Shown here one piece after another: positions 7,628 to 13,402 of a DNA stretch of 26,155 nt. Source of the stretch: CAZVCJ01 sp964625745 (GTDB lineage: Bacteria > Chloroflexota > Anaerolineae > VGOG01). The notes below the pieces were generated by a model, which ran no database searches, was not told the DNA's origin, and saw only the letters and a list, made by a program, of their open reading frames with translations. A program made the position numbers and the translations under genes. The DNA lies in contig CAZVCJ010000043.1 in the NCBI GenBank assembly GCA_964625745.1, positions 1-26,155 on the forward strand, written 5' to 3'. The first letter of the stretch is position 1, and each line of letters starts with the position of its first letter.

Positions 7628-7960
7628 ATGGATACTCGTGCTTACAGATTACAGGCCAAAACTGCCAAGGCGTTGGCTCATCCCACCCGCATTGGCATTT
7701 TGGAGATGCTGCGGGGAGGAGAGCAGTGTGTCTGTGAGATGGAGCCAGAGTTGACGGCGAGTCAGGCCAACATCTCCCAGCACCTGGCTGTTCTGCGCGA
7801 CAGCAACCTGGTAGTAGCGCGACGTGACGGGATGCGAATGATGTATCGCGTGACGGACGAGCTGGTGTTCCAGGTGCTGGATCTGATGGGTTCCATCGTT
7901 CACAACCAGTTGAACGCGGCCCGCCAGGCCCTCGCTGCCCTGGAAAACGTTGCGGCTTGA
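7628..7960 (+). CDS. ArsR/SmtB-family metal- or thiol-responsive repressor
   Basis: This is a 110-residue winged-helix repressor of usual family length. The helix-turn-helix SQANISQHLAVLRDSNLVVARRDGMRMMYRV is clear. The start of the recognition region carries CVCEME (C34 and C36), which corresponds to the ELCVCDL motif of the alpha3 metal site used by ArsR/CadC-type sensors for As(III), Sb(III), Cd, Pb or Zn. A third Cys to complete a trigonal As site is not obvious, so the inducer is open. The ATG at 7628 has GGTGGGA upstream. It heads the operon, with a promoter and a palindromic operator directly before it, and is followed by the CDF exporter with a one-base gap. Autoregulation with derepression by metal, metalloid or thiol stress is the simplest model. 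Confidence 0.9.
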   Translation: MDTRAYRLQAKTAKALAHPTRIGILEMLRGGEQCVCEMEPELTASQANISQHLAVLRDSNLVVARRDGMRMMYRVTDELVFQVLDLMGSIVHNQLNAARQALAALENVAA

Positions 7961-7961
7961 T

Positions 7962-8912
7962 ATGGACTCAGAGCAGAGAGAACGCAAAAGCATTTTGGCT
8001 GTCAGTCTTGGGCTGGTGGCTAACATCTTTCTGGCTGCCCTGAAAACGACCATCGGCATTTGGGGCCACAGTCCCGCCCTGCTCGCCGACGGCATCAACT
8101 CCACCTCCGACGTGGCCTACGGCATTGTGGTCAGCGTGTTCATGCGGAAGGCCAGCGAGCCTGCCGACGCCGAGCATCCCTACGGCCACAGCCAATTGGA
8201 AAGCATCGCTGCTCTGGTCGTAGGCTCGTTTGTCATCACTACCGCCGTGGCCATTTTCTGGAACGCGGTCAACAATGTGTACGATCTGTTGGCCGGGCAA
8301 GGCGACTTCGGCGGAGCCACGATTGGCGCCTTGTGGGCAGCATTGCTCACCGTGGCCCTCAAGCTGGGGTTGACCGTCTTCACCCAACGGATCGGCCGAC
8401 AGACGAGGAATGCCGCCGTGCTGGCGCTGGCCTACGACCACCGCAACGACGTGTTCTCTGCCTCAGCAGCGGCCCTCGGCATCTTTCTGGGCCGGATGGG
8501 CCATCCCTGGGTAGACCCACTGGCCGGGGCGCTGGTCGCGCTGGTGATTCTGCGCACAGGCATCGAGATCCTGCGCCAGTCCTCTGCCGACCTGATGGAC
8601 ACCGTGCCTGGTCGGTCGCTGGCTCAGCAGATCACCGCATTGCTGGGCGAAATTCCGGGAGTGCAACAGGTCGAGGAAATCCACGCTCACCGGTTTGGCC
8701 CGTACCTGCTTGTCAACGTCACCATCGGGGTTGATGGCTCATTGAGTGTCGCTGCCGGCGACGAGATCGCCTCGCAAGTGGAGCATACTCTGTACCAGCG
8801 CATCGAGCTCCTGCGTCAAGTTTACGTCCATTACCACCCGGCCAGCACCCCTCAGGCAGGCCGGGCCAGCGACGCAGTTCCCAAATACATCACCAACGAA
8901 AGGAGCATCTGA
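7962..8912 (+). CDS. Cation diffusion facilitator (CDF) metal exporter with an Asn-Asp-Asp-Asp site
   Basis: The 316-residue protein has six predicted membrane helices and a C-terminal cytoplasmic ferredoxin-like dimerisation domain (about residues 210-295, from VQQVEEIHAHRFG). Hallmarks are SPALLADGINSTSDV in helix 2, HPYGHSQLE in the cytoplasmic loop and AYDHRND in helix 5. Transport-site residues read N46xxxD50 and D159xxxD163. From family knowledge, HxxxD/HxxxD is typical of Zn-CDFs, whereas NDDD is the pattern reported for the Mn(II) exporter MntE. Mn(II), or possibly Fe(II), is therefore a better guess than Zn. The ATG at 7962 is chosen; a TTG at 7950 would overlap arsR. It is second in the ArsR-controlled operon. 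Confidence 0.9.
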   Translation: MDSEQRERKSILAVSLGLVANIFLAALKTTIGIWGHSPALLADGINSTSDVAYGIVVSVFMRKASEPADAEHPYGHSQLESIAALVVGSFVITTAVAIFWNAVNNVYDLLAGQGDFGGATIGALWAALLTVALKLGLTVFTQRIGRQTRNAAVLALAYDHRNDVFSASAAALGIFLGRMGHPWVDPLAGALVALVILRTGIEILRQSSADLMDTVPGRSLAQQITALLGEIPGVQQVEEIHAHRFGPYLLVNVTIGVDGSLSVAAGDEIASQVEHTLYQRIELLRQVYVHYHPASTPQAGRASDAVPKYITNERSI

Positions 8913-8918
8913 TACCGC

Positions 8919-9398
8919 ATGAAGTCAGACTCGATGACGCAATCAAATATGTCTGAGTTTCTTGAACTCACCGTAGACAAGTTCACTTTCAGGGTCGCTA
9001 CCGACCGTTACTACCACAGCGAAGGAGTGTGGGCGCAGGCCGAGGGCAACCGCGTTCGAATCGGGCTCTCGGACTTCCTGCAGCAACGCAGCGGCGACGT
9101 TGCCTTCGTCGAAGTCAAGCCAGAGGGTACGGTACTGGCCTTCGACGATGAGGTAGCTGTGATCGAGACCATCAAGGCTAACATCAGCCTGGCGTTGCCC
9201 GTGACCGGTAGGGTGGTGGAAGTCAACCCGGCCATGGAGGTCGCGCCGGAAGTTATCAACCAGGACCCGTACGGCGAAGGCTGGCTGGCCGTGATCGAGG
9301 CCAGTGATTGGGAGTCCGACCGCGCCCGGCTGCTCGACTCCCAGGCTTACTTTCTCGTGATGAAGCAAGAAGCCGAAGAGGAGGCCAAGAGACTGTGA
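8919..9398 (+). CDS. GcvH-like lipoyl carrier protein
   Basis: The product is 159 residues with the barrel-sandwich fold of the glycine-cleavage H protein. It includes RIGLSDFLQQRSGDVAFVEVKPEGT, then the lipoylation site AVIETIKANISLALPVTGRVVEVN with modifiable Lys K86, then the H-protein tail NQDPYGEGWLAVIEASD. No GcvP or GcvT is present. Neighbours are instead a metal exporter, DGC proteins, OsmC and thioredoxin-like proteins, with a dihydrolipoamide dehydrogenase about 5 kb downstream. It is therefore more likely a dedicated lipoyl redox carrier, in the manner of the LbpA proteins of sulfur metabolism, than part of glycine cleavage. Three in-frame ATGs (8919, 8934, 8949) are possible and the ribosome site AAGGAG is rather distant. 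The lipoyl ligase that would load it is not in the window. Confidence 0.85.
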   Translation: MKSDSMTQSNMSEFLELTVDKFTFRVATDRYYHSEGVWAQAEGNRVRIGLSDFLQQRSGDVAFVEVKPEGTVLAFDDEVAVIETIKANISLALPVTGRVVEVNPAMEVAPEVINQDPYGEGWLAVIEASDWESDRARLLDSQAYFLVMKQEAEEEAKRL

Positions 9399-9820
9399 GT
9401 GAGGGTAGGCGAAAGGTGGTGATCATGCCGTGCAGCGGCATTGGAAAAACCTACGGCACCGTGAGCCGCGAGGCGGCCTACGAAGTGACCGAAGACCTGC
9501 GGCCTGACGACGCGCAACTGGTGGCGCTCTCCCTGCTGGTGTTGGGGGACGAGGAGGCGCGCGCGGCGGTGGCCGGAAGCCCGGCGGTGACGATTGACGG
9601 CTGCAAGCTGGCCTGTGCGACCAAGATGGTGGAAGAGAGCGGCGGGACGGTGGCGCAGGATTTCGCCGTGCTCAACGCTTACCGCCGCCATCGCCAGCTC
9701 AAGCCGCAGGGCATCGCTGAACTCAACGAGGCTGGGCAGAAACTGGCCCACGTGCTGGCAGAAGAAATCGTCGCTGTCGTGGACAGTCTTTCCAGAGATG
9801 ATGGAGGGGAAAATGCCTGA
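9395..9820 (+). CDS. DGC-domain (putative zinc-binding) protein 1
   Basis: GTG at 9395 overlaps the stop of the previous gene by four bases (GTGA), with GAGGAGG about ten bases upstream, giving 141 residues. The sequence shows the DGC-domain pattern: an early Cys in IMPCSGIGKTYG (C13), then VTIDGCKLACATKM with D68-G69-C70 and C74. These conserved Cys are thought to bind zinc in this family, whose function is not established. A C-terminal helical region follows. It is paired with a second, longer DGC gene immediately downstream, and the two may form a heterodimer. In this operon the Cys set could take part in thiol or metal transfer. That is inference. Confidence 0.75.
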   Translation: MSEGRRKVVIMPCSGIGKTYGTVSREAAYEVTEDLRPDDAQLVALSLLVLGDEEARAAVAGSPAVTIDGCKLACATKMVEESGGTVAQDFAVLNAYRRHRQLKPQGIAELNEAGQKLAHVLAEEIVAVVDSLSRDDGGENA

Positions 9821-10538
9821 CCTGCCGAAGAAGAAAGTGGGAATCGTGGCCTGTTCCGGCGAAGAACTGCCGGAGGGCACCGTGACGCGCCTGGCGGCGT
9901 TGAAGGTGTTGGAGCAACTGCGCCCTGCCGACACCGTGACCATCTGCCTGCCGCTCTTCCTGGCCGGAGGGGAAGGGGATCGCGCCTTCGCCCGCTTTTA
10001 TCCGACGGTGGCGGTGGACGGTTGCGACAAACGCTGCGCTGCCCTTGCCACTGAGATGTATTCTGGTAAACCCGCTGCCAGCGTCGTGGTCACTGATGTG
10101 GCTGCAAGGGCAGGCTTGGGCAGCGCACGGCGGCTGAGCGGAGCAGGAATGCAGGCCGTCGAAGCCACGGCAGAGCGGGTGGCGGACCTGGTGGATCAAC
10201 TCCTGGGCAAGCCGGCCGGTCAGCGCGCTGGGACGTTCACGGAATCGGCCGAGGCGTCCGAACTCGAAGAGGCGGTTCAGGCTACCTGCGCGTGCGGATC
10301 GGGCATCCCTATCCAGGAAGTCGCCGTGGATGGGCGCGTCGTCACGTTGATTGCCTTGCCGCTCATTTTCCAGCAATTTCACCAGGCCGGCAAAACGCCC
10401 GGTGATGGCACGGCGCGCGAGCTGCTGGAGGTGGTGAAGATCTACAATCCTATCCTGCAAGAGGGGGAGGAAGATTACGCGAAGGCACTGCGGCGTGAAT
10501 ACGCGGCTTTCAGCGAGAAACAGGAGGTTCCGACATGA
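9813..10538 (+). CDS. DGC-domain protein 2 with extra C-terminal Cys-X-Cys-Gly domain
   Basis: The ATG at 9813 overlaps the previous gene by eight bases and has GGAGGGG upstream, giving 241 residues. Residues 1-135 repeat the DGC architecture: C14 in IVACSGEELPEGT and the motif VAVDGCDKRCAALAT (D69-G70-C71, C75). A linker rich in Glu and Ala leads to a second domain (about 156-235) that starts TCACGSGIP (C159, C161) and continues through VTLIALPLIFQQFHQAGKTP. I recognise this as a recurring companion module but cannot name its fold or activity. It overlaps the OsmC start by four bases. The six or so Cys in short motifs suggest metal or persulfide handling. Confidence 0.75.
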   Translation: MPDLPKKKVGIVACSGEELPEGTVTRLAALKVLEQLRPADTVTICLPLFLAGGEGDRAFARFYPTVAVDGCDKRCAALATEMYSGKPAASVVVTDVAARAGLGSARRLSGAGMQAVEATAERVADLVDQLLGKPAGQRAGTFTESAEASELEEAVQATCACGSGIPIQEVAVDGRVVTLIALPLIFQQFHQAGKTPGDGTARELLEVVKIYNPILQEGEEDYAKALRREYAAFSEKQEVPT

Positions 10539-10984
10539 GCCGCACGGCAACCTACCACACCACAGTTTCGTGGAAGGGGGAGCACTGGGGGCGTATCGTC
10601 ATGGGTAATGGTCCGGAGATGGATTTTTCCGCCCCGCCCGACGCCCAGGGCTACCCCGGCGTGCTTACTCCCGAAGATGCCTTCGTGGCAGCAGTCAATA
10701 CCTGCATCATGATGATGTTCATCTGGGCGACTGAGCGGTTCAAGCTTAAGTTGCTGTCGTACACCTGCCGCGCCGAAGGCACCAAGCTGATCGAGCTGGA
10801 TCGGACGGAGACTTTCACCCACGTCCGCCTCTGGCCGGTTGTCCAGGTCGCGGCGGGGGAGGATGACCCGGCGGTCATCGAAGCGCGCGTGCGTCGTGCC
10901 TTGCAGTCGGCACAGAAGTACAGTCTGGTCGCTAACTCGGTGAAGTCGGAGATCGAGGTCGAGCCGACCATCGAAGTGAAATAA
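10535..10984 (+). CDS. OsmC-family protein
   Basis: The 149-residue protein starts at ATG 10535 inside the preceding stop (ATGA), with AGGAGG upstream. The OsmC/Ohr fold is indicated by the segment PGVLTPEDAFVAAVNTCIMMMFIWATERFKL, where the Cys in VNTC occupies the position of the first redox Cys, and by the C-terminal strand-rich half with AEGTKLIELDRTETFTHV. I see no second catalytic Cys at the usual helix position, so classical peroxide reduction may be reduced or may need a partner thiol. OsmC/Ohr peroxiredoxins take electrons from lipoyl proteins and LpdA in known cases, which fits the GcvH-like carrier and dihydrolipoamide dehydrogenase of this region. Confidence 0.85.
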   Translation: MSRTATYHTTVSWKGEHWGRIVMGNGPEMDFSAPPDAQGYPGVLTPEDAFVAAVNTCIMMMFIWATERFKLKLLSYTCRAEGTKLIELDRTETFTHVRLWPVVQVAAGEDDPAVIEARVRRALQSAQKYSLVANSVKSEIEVEPTIEVK

Positions 10985-11003
10985 ATTCTACAGGAGGTTC
11001 AAA

Positions 11004-11291
11004 TTGGCACTCAGTATCAAGGTTCTGGGCCCTGGCTGCATCAACTGCGAGCGAGTCTTCCAGGTGGTGGTGGATACCCTGGAGGAACTGGAGGCGGAAT
11101 TGGGGAACGACTCCCCCGAGGCCTCCGTGCAGCATGTGACTGATCGCGGGGAGTTTCTGAAGTACGGTCTGATGTTCACGCCAGGGTTGGTAATCAACGA
11201 GCGACTGATGTGTGGTGGTCGCATTCCGTCGAAGGCTGAAGTCAGGGGCTGGGTGACTTCGGCTGTGGCTCAATTGGAACTTGAGGGGTAA
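11004..11291 (+). CDS. Small thioredoxin-like CxxC protein (redox-active disulfide protein 2 type)
   Basis: TTG start at 11004 with AGGAGG seven bases upstream; 95 residues. It has the minimal glutaredoxin/thioredoxin fold: beta strand IKVLGPGCINC with active-site C12-I-N-C15, a helix, and the cis-Pro loop FTPGLVINE (P60), plus C70 in LMCGG. This matches the small thioredoxins annotated as redox-active disulfide protein 2, frequently found beside membrane permeases and ArsE-like components. It is cytoplasmic, having no signal. Its place between OsmC and the selenoprotein, and ahead of the ArsF/ArsG-like pair, suggests it shuttles electrons to the membrane transporter. Confidence 0.88.
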   Translation: MALSIKVLGPGCINCERVFQVVVDTLEELEAELGNDSPEASVQHVTDRGEFLKYGLMFTPGLVINERLMCGGRIPSKAEVRGWVTSAVAQLELEG

Positions 11292-11301
11292 GAGGACTCG
11301 C

Positions 11302-11619
11302 GTGAAAGAAGCTCGAATCGCATCCGGCTGGGCCAAGCAGTACATCCGGGATCACGGTGGCATCATCAACATTGCCAGCCGCATGACCGTGGTGGACTGA
11401 TGAACAGCCTACGTGACCCCATCAGGTCTGATGGACAAACCCGAAAACGAGCAGGATTATATCCGATTCATGGCCGAAGACATCGAGGTCTATCTGTCTA
11501 AAGAAATCCGGGCAGGACTGGACCCCCAGGCTACGGAACTAAGGTTTGCCATTGCAGGGTATGGCCGTTTTTACCTGAAGTTTGACCCTGTACCCAATCC
11601 ATCCAGGAGGATGTCATGA
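11302..11619 (+). CDS. CC/Se-motif family selenoprotein with two consecutive TGA (Sec-Sec) codons
   Basis: GTG at 11302 has AGAGGA five bases upstream and lies ten bases after the thioredoxin-like gene. The frame reads 32 codons to TGA-TGA (11398-11403) and then continues without a stop, in the same frame, for 71 codons to TGA 11617-11619, where ATGA overlaps the next gene. Read through, it is a 105-residue protein with U33-U34. The pattern is a helix, HGGIINIASRMTVVD, the UU pair, a KPENEQDY segment, EDIEVYLSKEI and AIAGYGRFYLKF. This agrees, from memory, with the CC/Se-motif family whose members carry CC or Sec at this site. Biochemical function is unknown; a selenol/thiol redox or metal-binding role is likely. 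Standard gene callers would split it into a 32-codon fragment and a 68-codon gene with no ribosome site. Confidence 0.85.
11419..11434 (+). promoter_or_regulatory. Candidate bacterial SECIS stem-loop
   Basis: CCATC (11419-11423), loop AGGTCT, GATGG (11430-11434) form a perfect hairpin; the loop ends can close one more A-T pair. It begins 15 bases after the second TGA. The first G of the loop is 22 bases after that codon and 25 after the first. The AGGUCU loop equals, as I recall it, the apical loop of the E. coli fdhF SECIS bound by SelB, and the spacing falls in the usual bacterial range. It lies inside the coding frame, as bacterial SECIS elements do. Confidence 0.75.
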
Positions 11620-12200
11620 CCGAACGTCGAACAAAGCCACGATCTTCCACAACTCGAGCAGCAACCCGGGCCCGGTCTGGAAAAGGCCAGACCTGGCTCA
11701 TAGCAGCTATCGTACTGGTCGCACTGGTGGTCATCGGCGCTGGCCTGTGGCTGATCGGAGCGCGGCCTGATCAGTCCGCAACAGTGGCGGCCGCCAATTC
11801 GGCAACAAGCTCCGATATGTCGGTCCAGCCAATCAATGACCTGGACCAGCTTCCCCCCGGCCAGGCGGAACACGTCGAGGTGGCTTACTTCCATCGCACC
11901 CAGCGCTGTGCAAGCTGCATCGAAGCTGAACGGCTGATCCGCAAGACGTTCGATACCTACTTCACCGACCGGATCGAGAGCGGCGAGATGAGCCTGGTGG
12001 TGGCCGACATTCAGAAGCCGCAAAACGCAGTCCTGGCGCAGAAGTACGATGCCTTGAGCTCGTCCCTCTACCTGGGTGTCGTGAAGGATGGAATCGAGTA
12101 CACCTGGCTTGTAAGCGACATCTGGCTCACACTGAGCGACGAGGCGAGGTTCATGGCGTTGCTGCGCGACAAGATCAACACCGCTTACGGAGGCCAGTAA
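11616..12200 (+). CDS. ArsF-like membrane-anchored thioredoxin-fold protein
   Basis: The product is 194 residues. A basic N-terminus is followed by one membrane helix (about residues 27-48), a linker, and an extracytoplasmic thioredoxin-fold domain (about 85-190) with the active-site motif FHRTQRCASCIEAERLI (C98, C101). The wording YFHxTxRCxxC and the following ETYF-like helix are those of the family named for ArsF, a subunit linked to nitrophenyl-arsenical reduction in Shewanella. The ATG at 11616 overlaps the selenoprotein stop, and the gene ends one base into the ArsG-like start. It would take reducing equivalents from the membrane transporter on the outer face. The substrate here is unproven and need not be an arsenical. 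Confidence 0.85.
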   Translation: MTERRTKPRSSTTRAATRARSGKGQTWLIAAIVLVALVVIGAGLWLIGARPDQSATVAAANSATSSDMSVQPINDLDQLPPGQAEHVEVAYFHRTQRCASCIEAERLIRKTFDTYFTDRIESGEMSLVVADIQKPQNAVLAQKYDALSSSLYLGVVKDGIEYTWLVSDIWLTLSDEARFMALLRDKINTAYGGQ

Positions 12201-12925
12201 TGGACTTCGGCTCCTGGATTCAGGACATCATCACCGCAACCAATGTGCCGTTTCTGGCTGCGTTCCTGGTCGGGTTGCTGGCATCCATCGGGCCGTGTCC
12301 GCTGGCGACCAACGTGACGGCGCTGAGCTACACAGCCCAGCAGTTCACCGACCGCCGGGCGGTGGCGGCGAGCGGCGTGTTGTACACCCTGGGCCGGGCG
12401 ATAGCTTATGGCCTGGTGGGGCTGGTGGTGTTGATGGCTGGGGCGAGGGTGGGCCGACTGGCCGGCAGCCTTCAAAACGTGGCCGACGTCGGCCTGGGGC
12501 CGTTGTTGATCCTGGTGGGATTGGTGCTGCTGGACGTGATCCGGCTCAACTTGACAGCGGGTTCCGGGTTGCTCATGCAGCTCCAGGAGAGAGTCGCACG
12601 GTGGCGTGGGGTTGGGGCCTTCTTCCTGGGCTTCCTGTTCGCCCTGGCCTTTTGTCCTTACAGCGCCGCTCTCTACTTTGGCATCTTGATCCCGATGGCC
12701 TTCGGTTCAGCCACCGGGCTTGCTCTGCCGCTGCTGTTTGGGATTGGCACGAGCGTGCCGGTTCTGGTGTTGGGCGTGCCGCTGGCGCTGGGACTGGAGC
12801 GGGCGGCGGCCGGGCTCAATCTGCTGGGGCGAGCCGAACTGCTAGTCCGCAAAGCGGCCGCCTGGACGTTCATCGGCGCTGGGCTTTTCAGTCTGGCGCG
12901 CTTTGTTCAGACGTTGCTGGTCTGA
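12200..12925 (+). CDS. ArsG/CcdA-like membrane thiol transporter
   Basis: The 241-residue protein has about six membrane helices and belongs to the DsbD-beta/CcdA superfamily. The two intramembrane Cys of the superfamily are present as SIGPCPLATN (C33) and LAFCPYSAALYFG (C152), in pseudo-symmetric helices 1 and 4. The alanine/asparagine context matches the subfamily annotated ArsG (aromatic arsenical efflux permease), but the Cys pair equally supports electron transfer from a cytoplasmic thioredoxin-like donor to an outside acceptor. It starts at the last base of the ArsF-like gene (ATG 12200), so the two are translationally coupled and probably form one complex. My preferred reading is a thiol conduit; an export role is the alternative. 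Confidence 0.85.
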   Translation: MDFGSWIQDIITATNVPFLAAFLVGLLASIGPCPLATNVTALSYTAQQFTDRRAVAASGVLYTLGRAIAYGLVGLVVLMAGARVGRLAGSLQNVADVGLGPLLILVGLVLLDVIRLNLTAGSGLLMQLQERVARWRGVGAFFLGFLFALAFCPYSAALYFGILIPMAFGSATGLALPLLFGIGTSVPVLVLGVPLALGLERAAAGLNLLGRAELLVRKAAAWTFIGAGLFSLARFVQTLLV

Positions 12926-12948
12926 TAGGAGGAGTAAGTCTGGGTATT

Positions 12949-13044
12949 GTGAGACAAAAGGCTGCACTGATGCTAATACTGTTGCTCTTGCTGGTTTCAT
13001 TCAAATTGGGGATGGCTCTTCTCTTTGCAGGGCTGGCCGCTTAG
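12949..13044 (+). CDS. Possible 31-residue single-span membrane protein
   Basis: A strong AGGAGG (12927-12932) follows the ArsG-like stop. The open frame VRQKAALMLILLLLL...AGLAA ends at TAG 13042-13044. It is one hydrophobic helix after a short basic start, typical of small membrane subunits. GTG 12949 is 16 bases from the ribosome site; an in-frame CTG at 12940 has better spacing. Start choice is uncertain. It would be the last gene of the ArsR operon and may assist the transporter. Confidence 0.4.
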   Translation: MRQKAALMLILLLLLVSFKLGMALLFAGLAA

Positions 13045-13085
13045 CTGGTCATAGCTCTCCTGTAGACCTGTGAAAATGCAGTTGA

Positions 13086-13140
13086 TCTAATCGAAAAGAC
13101 CTTGGAGGCCTCCACAGACCTCCAAGGTCTTGTGATTAGA
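13086..13140. repeat. 55-bp near-perfect palindrome, possible bidirectional terminator
   Basis: The outer arms TCTAATC (13086-13092) and GATTAGA (13134-13140) and the inner arms AAGACCTTGGAGG (13096-13108) and CCTCCAAGGTCTT (13119-13131) are perfect complements, with a ten-base loop. There is no T-run. It lies between the ArsG-like unit and the next promoter, and could end transcription or be a mobile palindromic repeat. Confidence 0.7.
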
Positions 13141-13165
13141 GATTCACGAGCGCGGTGGCTGCAAG

Positions 13166-13194
13166 TTGTCTTTTGCTGCTTTTTGCATTATAAT
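13166..13194 (+). promoter_or_regulatory. Promoter of the Trx-VKOR / dihydrolipoamide dehydrogenase unit
   Basis: TTGTCT (13166-13171), a 17-base spacer, and TATAAT (13189-13194) form a strong sigma70-type promoter. It would give a leader of about 60 bases before the small ORF at 13265. No palindrome like that at the arsR promoter is seen here, so this unit may be expressed constitutively. Confidence 0.75.
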
Positions 13195-13264
13195 TGCCCC
13201 TTGAGCAGGAAGTGCACCCTTCGCGCCTACTTTTGCGTCAACTACGCACGGGAGGTGAACGATC

Positions 13265-13402
13265 ATGGCTGCCCGGCGTCTTTGCCTGGCTGGGGTTGTC
13301 GCTGTAATAAGGCGGGAAATAGTTCACTTTGTCTATGCCTGCTACCAGCTCGTGGTCGTAAATGAGGAAGCAAAAGAAAAACCGAGGAGGCTTTGCGTAT
13401 GA
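13265..13402 (+). CDS. 45-residue small ORF coupled to the Trx-VKOR gene
   Basis: The ATG at 13265 has GGGAGGTG seven bases upstream and the frame runs to TGA 13400-13402, overlapping the next ATG (ATGA). The peptide reads MAARRLCLAGVV... and ends KPRRLCV, with three Cys and many basic residues. I recognise no family. The good ribosome site and the four-base overlap are what support it. It may be a leader that couples translation, or a small functional protein. Confidence 0.45.
   Translation: MAARRLCLAGVVAVIRREIVHFVYACYQLVVVNEEAKEKPRRLCV

Noticed and set aside
8919..9398. Ordinary glycine cleavage system H protein
   Set aside because: No P or T protein genes are present and all neighbours are metal/thiol genes. 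Kept as an alternative only.
11398..11403. TGA-TGA as evidence of a reassigned genetic code
   Set aside because: TGA is used as the normal stop for many genes in the window (adaptor, sensor kinase, ArsR, CDF, GcvH-like and others), often within ATGA overlaps, so local recoding fits better.
11413..11619. A separate 68-residue gene starting at GTG 11413
   Set aside because: No ribosome site precedes it, the frame is continuous with the well-initiated frame at 11302 except for TGA-TGA, and the joined product fits a known family pattern.
12295..13044. A 249-codon frame overlapping the ArsG-like gene
   Set aside because: It is a shadow of the membrane protein gene in another frame. Only its last 31 codons, after the ArsG-like stop, have an independent ribosome site.
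13102..13365. 87-codon frame in the leader of the Trx-VKOR unit
   Set aside because: It begins before the likely promoter and runs through the palindrome. The 45-residue frame at 13265 has the better ribosome site and coupling.
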